Source of the DNA: Chlorobiota bacterium
Lineage (GTDB): Bacteria > Bacteroidota > Bacteroidia > Bacteroidales > JAADJA01
Assembly (NCBI GenBank): GCA_013151015.1
Contig: JAADJA010000107.1
Span: forward strand, 1-39,459
Reading direction: 5' to 3'
Length of the DNA stretch: 39,459 nucleotides
Shown one piece after another: positions 34,138 to 39,459 of the stretch. Made by a program: the position numbers and the translations under genes. The notes under the pieces are model-generated. The model saw only the letters and a list, made by a program, of their open reading frames with translations, had not been told where the DNA came from and made no database searches. Each line of letters begins with the position of its first letter. Positions within the stretch are counted from its first letter, which is position 1.

Positions 34138-35820
34138 ATGAAAAAAATGTACGCATTAAGCTTCTTCCTTTTAACCTTTTCGGCAATTGTGTTCCTGCCG
34201 CGGCAAATAAGTGCGCAAGCTCCCCAAGGCTTCAAGTACCAGGCAGTGGTACGCGACAATGCGGGCGGAATCCTGCAAAACCAAGCGGTTGGAATATGGA
34301 TAGCCATCCATGATGCCACGGCAACAGGGACAACAGTCTATCAGGAAACCTTTTCCGAGACCACAAACCAGTTTGGGTTGGTGACAATTGAAATCGGGAA
34401 TGGGACACCCGGCCTTGGGGTTTTTGAAAATATCGATTGGGGAAACAATCCCAAATTCCTTCAGGTTGCCATTGATCCAACCGGCGGCACAACTTATTTT
34501 TCGGTAGGGACTTCGGAATTGCTTTCGGTCCCTTACGCACTTTATTCTGGCGCAACGGGCGACACATCAACATGGAGGAAGAACGGAAACAACATTTACT
34601 TTGGTTCGGGAAATGTGGGTATCGGGAAAACCGCCCCCCAAAAAAGACTGCATGTTTACAATGCAAGCAGCGGGTACAACGACCCAGTGGCAATTTTCGA
34701 AAGCGGGACACACACACGTATAGATATCCGCGGACCGGGCACTGATAAATCCATTGGGCTCCAGTTTTCCGATCCAAGTGACCCCTGGAAAGGTGGGATT
34801 GGCCTCAACGAAACAAACAACAACATCGAATTTGCGACCGATGCAAACGGCAGTTCCCCGAGAATGATAATCACCGATGGGGGAAATGTTGCCATTGGCA
34901 CTTCAAACCCTTTGTCCAAACTTAGTGTGGGAGGGGATGGCTCAAACCTGGCAACAATTTATGGCCATTCAAGCGGAGCTTACGACTTTAGCATTTATGG
35001 CCATGCATCAGGAACGGGCGGACGCGGCGTTTACGGTCTCGCCACTAATACGGGCGATGTTTATAATACCGGGGTTTATGGGGAAGCAAAAGGAACCTAT
35101 GGAAAGGGTGTTTATGGTGTTGTTTCTGGCAATGAAGCAAAGGGTGTTTATGGATATGCGACAGGTGCATATGGATATGGTGTTTATGGAGAAACTACTA
35201 CTGCCGATGGTTACGGTATTTACGGCAGAGCAGATTTTGGTGGAGTAGCTGTTCAGGGTGTGGCAAATGGAAATGGTTTAGGGGTAGCTGGGTGGTCACA
35301 GAACACAACCGGAACTTACGGAGCTTCCGATTACGGCAACGGCCTTAAAGGGTCTTCATTCTATGGCAACGCAATATATGGAGAATCATGGTATGAAAAT
35401 GGGATATACGGTAAAGCTCATGATCACTATAAATCTGGAGTTATCGGGGATGGTTCTTATGGTAACTCATACGATTTTTTTGCCATTGGCTCAGGTATCG
35501 ACTATGGTTCCCCTTCGTCTCTCCGGTGGAAAAAGAACATAACCGAAATAGATAAGCCTTTGGAAAAATTAGCACAAATAAGAGGGGTATATTTTGATTG
35601 GGACGAAAAACATGGCGGCAAGCACGATGTGGGTTGTATTGCCGAAGAGGTAGGGAAAGTCCTGCCCGAAATAGTCATATTTGAAGAAAACGGTACGGAT
35701 GTCAACGGAATGGACTACAGCAAACTGGCGCCGCTTTTAATTGAAGCCATAAAAGCACAACAAAGAAAAATTGAAGACCTGGAATCACGAATTGCTAAAT
35801 TGGAACTAACGAATAAGTAA
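34138..35820 (+). CDS. Surface fibre protein with S74 (endosialidase-type) intramolecular chaperone domain
   Basis: A 560-residue exported protein. After the signal peptide comes a domain common in Bacteroidota surface proteins (APQGFKYQAVVRDNAGGILQ to SVPYALYSG, about 25-140). VGIGKTAPQKRLHVYN modules are next. From about 265 to 435 there is a long run of short GVYG repeats (GKGVYGVVSGNEAKGVYGYA and similar), which should form a trimeric beta-helix shaft. The C-terminal about 110 residues are an S74 chaperone domain: SSLRWKKNITEIDKPLEKL, VGCIAEEVGKVLPEIV and DYSKLAPLLIEAIKAQQRKI, ending in a coiled coil. In phage homologues Ser and Lys of SDxRxK cleave the chaperone off; here the motif is SSLRWK, with Asp replaced by Ser. 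Likely regulated by the preceding hybrid sensor. Confidence 0.9.
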   Translation: MKKMYALSFFLLTFSAIVFLPRQISAQAPQGFKYQAVVRDNAGGILQNQAVGIWIAIHDATATGTTVYQETFSETTNQFGLVTIEIGNGTPGLGVFENIDWGNNPKFLQVAIDPTGGTTYFSVGTSELLSVPYALYSGATGDTSTWRKNGNNIYFGSGNVGIGKTAPQKRLHVYNASSGYNDPVAIFESGTHTRIDIRGPGTDKSIGLQFSDPSDPWKGGIGLNETNNNIEFATDANGSSPRMIITDGGNVAIGTSNPLSKLSVGGDGSNLATIYGHSSGAYDFSIYGHASGTGGRGVYGLATNTGDVYNTGVYGEAKGTYGKGVYGVVSGNEAKGVYGYATGAYGYGVYGETTTADGYGIYGRADFGGVAVQGVANGNGLGVAGWSQNTTGTYGASDYGNGLKGSSFYGNAIYGESWYENGIYGKAHDHYKSGVIGDGSYGNSYDFFAIGSGIDYGSPSSLRWKKNITEIDKPLEKLAQIRGVYFDWDEKHGGKHDVGCIAEEVGKVLPEIVIFEENGTDVNGMDYSKLAPLLIEAIKAQQRKIEDLESRIAKLELTNK

Positions 35821-35830
35821 ACTATGAAAA

Positions 35831-36003
35831 CGTCATTGCGGCGCCTATGCTAAAGCTTCGGCGACAGCATGAAATACTGAAAGGCCGGCCTGTGGGCAAG
35901 AGCATTGTGGCAATCTGATGGTTTTACGGGTGCAGGTCTTAAACTGGCAGATTGCCCCGGCATTCCTCCATACACCCAAGCCCTGCAATGCCTCGCAATG
36001 ACG
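35831..36003 (+). repeat. Interspersed palindromic element, copy 2
   Basis: A 173-base intergenic element with perfect 10-bp terminal inverted repeats, CGTCATTGCG (35831-35840) and CGCAATGACG (35994-36003). It holds GGCAGATTGCCCCGG (35946-35960), also present in copy 1 at 28592, and is in the same orientation. It encodes no protein. It begins 10 bases after the fibre gene stop. Confidence 0.85.
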
Positions 36004-36139
36004 TTTCATTCAAACAATGATCAAATGAGATAATCGAATTACAACTTAATGACCATCAAGAATGAACAATAAAACTTATTCAAATATTATCTATTTTTAC
36101 ATTATTAAAACTTCACACAACATTAAAAACCATAAGAAA

Positions 36140-37036
36140 ATGAAAAAAACAATTACAATCCTAACGGTAATGCTTATTTCATTGACCATATCGGCCCAAT
36201 CGGTTTCCCCTGAAGTGGTAGCTTCGGCAGGGGATTATTATGAAAACGGGAACTTGAGCATAAGCTGGACACTCGGCGAAATCGCAACAGAAACCTATTC
36301 AAACGGAGGCATCATTTTAACACAAGGTTTCCAACAGCCGGTTTCTGTTACTATTCACGGGATCGACCTTGACCTGCTCGTTTATCTCGAAGGCCCATAT
36401 TCCGGTTCGCATATGACAACCGGGCTTAATTCAGGGGGACTCATCCCTTTATCACAACCTTATAACACTGCTCCCTGGAATTATGCCGGGACAGAAAGTG
36501 TTGCAGCAATACCCAACGGAAATGTAGTTGACTGGGTTTTGATAGAACTGCGCGATGCCGCAAATGCAGGTACAGCCATTCCTGCTTCAACAATTAAAAC
36601 ACAAGCCGCATTTTTATTGAACGATGGTTCTGTTGTGGGCCTTGACGGTTCATCGGTGTTGCAATTCCCATCGGCTTCATTTTCACAAAACCTTTATGCG
36701 GTGGTTTGGCACAGGAACCATATCGGGATAATATCGGCAAGTGGATTGAGTGAATCAGGCGGGGTTTATGATTATGACTTTTCAACCGCAATTACGCAGG
36801 TCTATAATGGAGGTGCAGGATATAAGGAAATAGCGGCCAATGTTTACGGGATGGTTGGTGGGGATGCAAATGCAGACGGAAATATAAATACCGCCGACAA
36901 AACCCTCTGGGCAAATGATGCCGGGACAAAAGGATATAAATCCACTGACCACAACCTGGATGTCCAGGTCGATAACCGGGACAAGAACGATACCTGGGCC
37001 GAAAATGATTCGTATTCCAGTCAAGTACCGAAATAA
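36140..37036 (+). CDS. Secreted protein with dockerin-like C-terminal repeats
   Basis: A 298-residue secreted protein; the ATG at 36140 gives a standard signal peptide (KKTITILTVMLISLTISAQ), and an upstream frame to 36062 is an AT-rich leader. The N-terminal about 60 residues (SPEVVASAGDYYENGNLSIS to LTQGFQQP) match a short domain common in T9SS-exported Bacteroidota proteins. The next part (LVYLEGPYSG, APWNYAGTESV, VDWVLIELRDA, AVVWHRNHIGI) matches a recurring Bacteroidota surface domain sometimes annotated as haemagglutinin-like. The end carries two calcium-loop repeats, DANADGNINTADK and DLDVQVDNRDKND, as in dockerins. No T9SS sorting domain is visible at the C-terminus. Function unknown. 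Confidence 0.8.
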   Translation: MKKTITILTVMLISLTISAQSVSPEVVASAGDYYENGNLSISWTLGEIATETYSNGGIILTQGFQQPVSVTIHGIDLDLLVYLEGPYSGSHMTTGLNSGGLIPLSQPYNTAPWNYAGTESVAAIPNGNVVDWVLIELRDAANAGTAIPASTIKTQAAFLLNDGSVVGLDGSSVLQFPSASFSQNLYAVVWHRNHIGIISASGLSESGGVYDYDFSTAITQVYNGGAGYKEIAANVYGMVGGDANADGNINTADKTLWANDAGTKGYKSTDHNLDVQVDNRDKNDTWAENDSYSSQVPK

Positions 37037-37130
37037 CGATTCCACATCAGATTTCTTGGCAGTTATTACTTACCAAACATTTCATCGCAAACTCTTCCTG
37101 GTCATCCCGGCCCTGAAAAGCCTTTTGAAT

Positions 37131-37161
37131 TTTGGCTGTTAAATTATTTTGATTAGTTTTG
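37131..37161 (+). promoter_or_regulatory. Promoter of the first porin-like gene
   Basis: TTTG (37131-37134), 19 bases, TAGTTTTG (37154-37161): full consensus with ideal spacing, 33 bases before the start codon at 37195. One of the two best promoters in the window. Confidence 0.7.
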
Positions 37162-37194
37162 GTCTCCATTAAATCAATTATCAAAAATCAAATT

Positions 37195-37992
37195 ATGAAA
37201 AAATCAATCTTAGTTTTATTGGTTGTTGTAATAGGCCATAGCTATAACACAATAGCCCAAGTTACTTTCGGACCGAAAATCGGTTTAAATCTGGCAAAGT
37301 ATTCATATAGCTATAAGGATTCTGATCTTGAACCAGATGTCAAAATGCGTGTGGCCCCAATGGCCGGCTTGGCAGTCAATGTGCAATTCTCGGATCAATT
37401 GTCTTTGCAATCCGGCTTGTTTTATTCTGGCAAGGGGACTTCATATGATCTTGAAAAGATAAACTTTACGGATATAAACGGCAATACAATTGACGTTAAC
37501 ACTGAAGGCTATTGGAGGACCAGTACGAGCTACATTGAACTTCCGGCAAACCTTGCCTATGGGTTTCCGATAGGAAACAACCAATTGCAAATATTTGCAG
37601 GCCCTTATGTGGCTTACGGAATTACAGGACAAGAAAAAATGGACATTACCATTAAATCTGGTGGTGATAGTGAGTCAAATAAAGCAGAAAGAAAAATCAA
37701 GTTCAAAGGCACTATTGATGAAAGTGATTTTGAAGGGGATGAAGAGGTGGAATACCAAACAGCACTTGATTTCGGATTAAATTTTGGCCTTGGGTTTAAA
37801 ACAGGCCCTATTCTAATAAATGCCGGCTATGGGATGGGCTTCGTAAACTTAACACCCAAATGGGGAGGTGAAGAAGGTTCAGGGTACGACAACGCTGACA
37901 GGAAATTTACCAATACTGTTATTAATTTTTCCGTGTCCTATTTCTTTGGCAATAAACAGAGCAGTAAAAGAGGAAGGTACAGGGGAAGGTAG
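37195..37992 (+). CDS. Outer-membrane beta-barrel protein (porin family)
   Basis: A 265-residue exported protein; the ATG at 37195 starts a normal signal peptide (KSILVLLVVVIGHSYNTIAQ). The body is a small outer-membrane barrel of the PorT/OmpX-like class: alternating strands such as TFGPKIGLNLAKYSYSY, LSLQSGLFYSGKGTSYDL, YIELPANLAYGFPIG and TALDFGLNFGLGFKTG, ending in the aromatic strand VINFSVSYFFG and a basic tail (KQSSKRGRYRGR). Length and pattern fit the type. No binding site is recognisable. It has its own promoter and terminator, so it is a single-gene unit. Confidence 0.85.
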   Translation: MKKSILVLLVVVIGHSYNTIAQVTFGPKIGLNLAKYSYSYKDSDLEPDVKMRVAPMAGLAVNVQFSDQLSLQSGLFYSGKGTSYDLEKINFTDINGNTIDVNTEGYWRTSTSYIELPANLAYGFPIGNNQLQIFAGPYVAYGITGQEKMDITIKSGGDSESNKAERKIKFKGTIDESDFEGDEEVEYQTALDFGLNFGLGFKTGPILINAGYGMGFVNLTPKWGGEEGSGYDNADRKFTNTVINFSVSYFFGNKQSSKRGRYRGR

Positions 37993-38017
37993 TGGCAAAG
38001 GATAGAAGTAATACCTT

Positions 38018-38052
38018 AAAAAAGGGAAGCTAACAAATAGCTTCCTTTTTTT
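38018..38052 (+). terminator. Intrinsic terminator after the first porin-like gene
   Basis: GGAAGCTA (38025-38032) and TAGCTTCC (38038-38045) form a perfect stem around ACAAA, extended by A-T pairs and followed by seven T (38046-38052). Confidence 0.9.
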
Positions 38053-38246
38053 AGTTTGAAGCATAAAATTACCCATGGATTTATTATAAATAAAACCATG
38101 AAAGAATAAATATTACAACTCTCCGTTTTGAATGGTAATGTTTCTACATGTTATTACCAATTTAAAAAGCAACAACTCATAAGCTGTTATTGCTGTATCC
38201 TATCAGTTAACCAATTAATTTATTTACAAACTTAAACCTTATCGAA

Positions 38247-39104
38247 ATGAGAATCACAAAAGCAGCATTATTCGTATTTGCAATTACATTGTTCACAACT
38301 AATATTTTTGCCCAGGGGGCTTATGTTAATTTGAATGCCGGTTATGGATTTAGCATGAGTTCACAAGTTATGATGTTTAACACAAAGTATGACTATCTAA
38401 TTGATAATTCAACCGGAGAAGAATCTTTTTCGGGAAGCATTGAAAATGTTAAAGGTTCCCTTGGTGAAGGCTTTAATTTTGGAGGGGTATTTGGTTATAT
38501 GTTCAACAAACATATTGGATATGAAATAGGGGTTTCCTATTTATTGGGAAATACCATAGAAAGTGCAAGGGAGAGCACGACCAAAATAATTGAAGCAGAC
38601 GGCTCAATCACAACATCAACTGGAATTACTACAAACAGCCTGTCGTCCAATATGCTGCGATTTACTCCTTCGATTGTTTTCACACCAGGTTTTGAAGGTA
38701 TCGACCCTTATGTAAAATTCGGGATGATTATTGGGATTGGTTCTGTCAAATCAGAATTTGCGGGTGATCAATTTAATTCTATCCAAAAATCGAAATTTAA
38801 CGGAGGTGCGGCCATAGGATTGACCGGGGCTATCGGCGCCAATTTCCCGGTGAATGATAAGATGGTGTTTTTTGGTGAAATAAATATGGTCAACATGTCG
38901 TATGCGCCCACAAAAGGAGAGATTACAGAAGCAATTGTCAATGGTAAGGATGTATTGTCAGACAGTGACAAAGAAATTGAGTTTGTTGATAAAGTGTATC
39001 CTAGTTCTGAGTACACCCCTGATTCCGGGCCAAACCAGGAATTAAAGACAAAATATCCATTTGGTAGTGTGGGGATCAATATTGGGTTAAAGTTGAGTAT
39101 TTAA
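38247..39104 (+). CDS. Outer-membrane beta-barrel protein
   Basis: A 285-residue exported protein with signal peptide (RITKAALFVFAITLFTTNIFAQ) and an outer-membrane barrel: AYVNLNAGYGFSMSS, FNFGGVFGYMFNKHIGYEIG, IDPYVKFGMIIGIG, NGGAAIGLTGAIGANFPV, and a last strand FGSVGINIGLKLSI. It is a different family from the barrel gene upstream, although both belong to the broad PF13505-like group. Loops rich in Ser, Thr and Glu (residues about 105-130 and 225-265) would face outward. The gene has its own terminator. No partner is apparent. Confidence 0.85.
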   Translation: MRITKAALFVFAITLFTTNIFAQGAYVNLNAGYGFSMSSQVMMFNTKYDYLIDNSTGEESFSGSIENVKGSLGEGFNFGGVFGYMFNKHIGYEIGVSYLLGNTIESARESTTKIIEADGSITTSTGITTNSLSSNMLRFTPSIVFTPGFEGIDPYVKFGMIIGIGSVKSEFAGDQFNSIQKSKFNGGAAIGLTGAIGANFPVNDKMVFFGEINMVNMSYAPTKGEITEAIVNGKDVLSDSDKEIEFVDKVYPSSEYTPDSGPNQELKTKYPFGSVGINIGLKLSI

Positions 39105-39127
39105 GAAATTATAAAATTCACTCAATA

Positions 39128-39172
39128 AAGCGCACTAATGGGGTAAAACCGTAAGTGCGCTTTTCTTTTTAT
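39128..39172 (+). terminator. Intrinsic terminator after the second barrel gene
   Basis: AAGCGCACT (39128-39136) and AGTGCGCTT (39154-39162) form a perfect 9-bp stem around a 17-base loop, followed by TTCTTTTTATT. Confidence 0.85.
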
Positions 39173-39181
39173 TACTCAGAC

Positions 39182-39208
39182 TCTTCCAGGTCTTACAGAC
39201 GCTGGAAG
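39182..39208. repeat. Short palindrome between convergent genes
   Basis: CTTCCAG (39183-39189) pairs with CTGGAAG (39202-39208) around GTCTTACAGACG. The type of sequence (a CTGGAAGGTCT palindrome) is one I associate with interspersed repeats in Bacteroidota, but only one copy is in this window. Confidence 0.4.
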
Positions 39209-39214
39209 GTCTTG

Positions 39215-39459
39215 CTACAAGCCGCGTTGCCATTCTTCACGTAAAATGCCTTTGTTGGAATTGTTGATCCCAAAATCAATTTGTTGGAGAAGTTTCTCTT
39301 TGTCCCTGGATAATATCCCTTTAAGGGAAAGGTAATTGGAAGCATGGTCGCTTCGGAAAATCGAACTTTCAAGATTTGTTTCGGAAATAAACAAATACAT
39401 CTCCTTCAATAATTCAATGGGGTTCATTTCCACGAAATCGCCTTTGAATCTTTTTTTAT
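39215..39459 (-). CDS. C-terminal part of a radical-SAM-family protein, cut by the window edge
   Basis: The last about 81 codons of a minus-strand gene; the frame stays open past 39459 (KKRFKGDFVEMNPIELL), so the start lies outside. The text FRSDHASNYLSLKG, then LSRDKEKLLQQID and REEWQRGL at the end, matches the conserved C-terminus of a family of about 300-residue radical SAM proteins. The iron-sulfur CxxxCxxC motif would be in the missing N-terminal part. An internal GTG at 39433 is unlikely to be the real start. Confidence 0.8.
   Translation of the reverse strand, partial: KKRFKGDFVEMNPIELLKEMYLFISETNLESSIFRSDHASNYLSLKGILSRDKEKLLQQIDFGINNSNKGILREEWQRGL

Overview
The window looks like a chromosomal segment of a Bacteroidota bacterium, probably a free-living, protein-degrading member. 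The evidence is secreted proteins with type IX secretion (T9SS) C-terminal sorting domains of both the 'PNP' type A form and the gliding-associated CHU_C type B form, promoters of the Bacteroidota form (TTTG, about 19 bases, TAnnTTTG), a hybrid two-component/AraC regulator, and an ATP synthase operon that lacks atpD and atpC.

Layout. 1-800: an AT-rich pair of small membrane genes on the minus strand. 947-1702: a LolA-like secreted protein. 2145-7493: the F-type ATP synthase genes atpB-E-F-H-A-G, interrupted by a 25-unit heptanucleotide array between atpB and atpE and by a 15-bp hairpin between atpE and atpF. A second heptamer-derived array precedes a ferritin gene (7677-8195). 8398-22559: mostly secreted proteins, namely a repeat adhesin with a CHU_C tail, a small secreted protein, a SlyD-type prolyl isomerase, a lipoprotein, an M4 metalloprotease, a TauE-type exporter with a structured leader, a YadA-head-like surface protein and a papain-like protease.

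22704-30723 is the most unusual part. A PqqD-like protein, an ATP-grasp enzyme and a PLP-dependent decarboxylase lie in series, and the decarboxylase starts with a YxxPxI segment like the leader peptides recognised by PqqD-type (RRE) domains. After a PIN toxin-antitoxin pair with its own promoter come a urea-transporter/M23-endopeptidase fusion preceded by a 12-bp dyad, a TPR/outer-membrane-barrel protein whose start codon lies inside an interspersed repeat, and a TPR lipoprotein-like or periplasmic protein. I read these as a candidate peptide-guided modification and envelope system; this is inference.

31007-39104: a TPR-histidine kinase-receiver-AraC hybrid sensor, followed by two 12-bp direct repeats 21 bp apart just upstream of a good promoter for a large S74 (intramolecular chaperone) surface fibre. 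Next come a dockerin-like secreted protein and two outer-membrane beta-barrel proteins. The right edge carries the C-terminal end of a radical-SAM-type gene on the minus strand.

Several families of short palindromic or tandem intergenic repeats occur: the heptamer arrays, a 16-bp tandem, two copies of a roughly 175-bp element ending in CGCAATGACG, and small palindromes near 1775 and 39182. I saw no tRNA, rRNA, CRISPR array, insertion sequence or replication origin.
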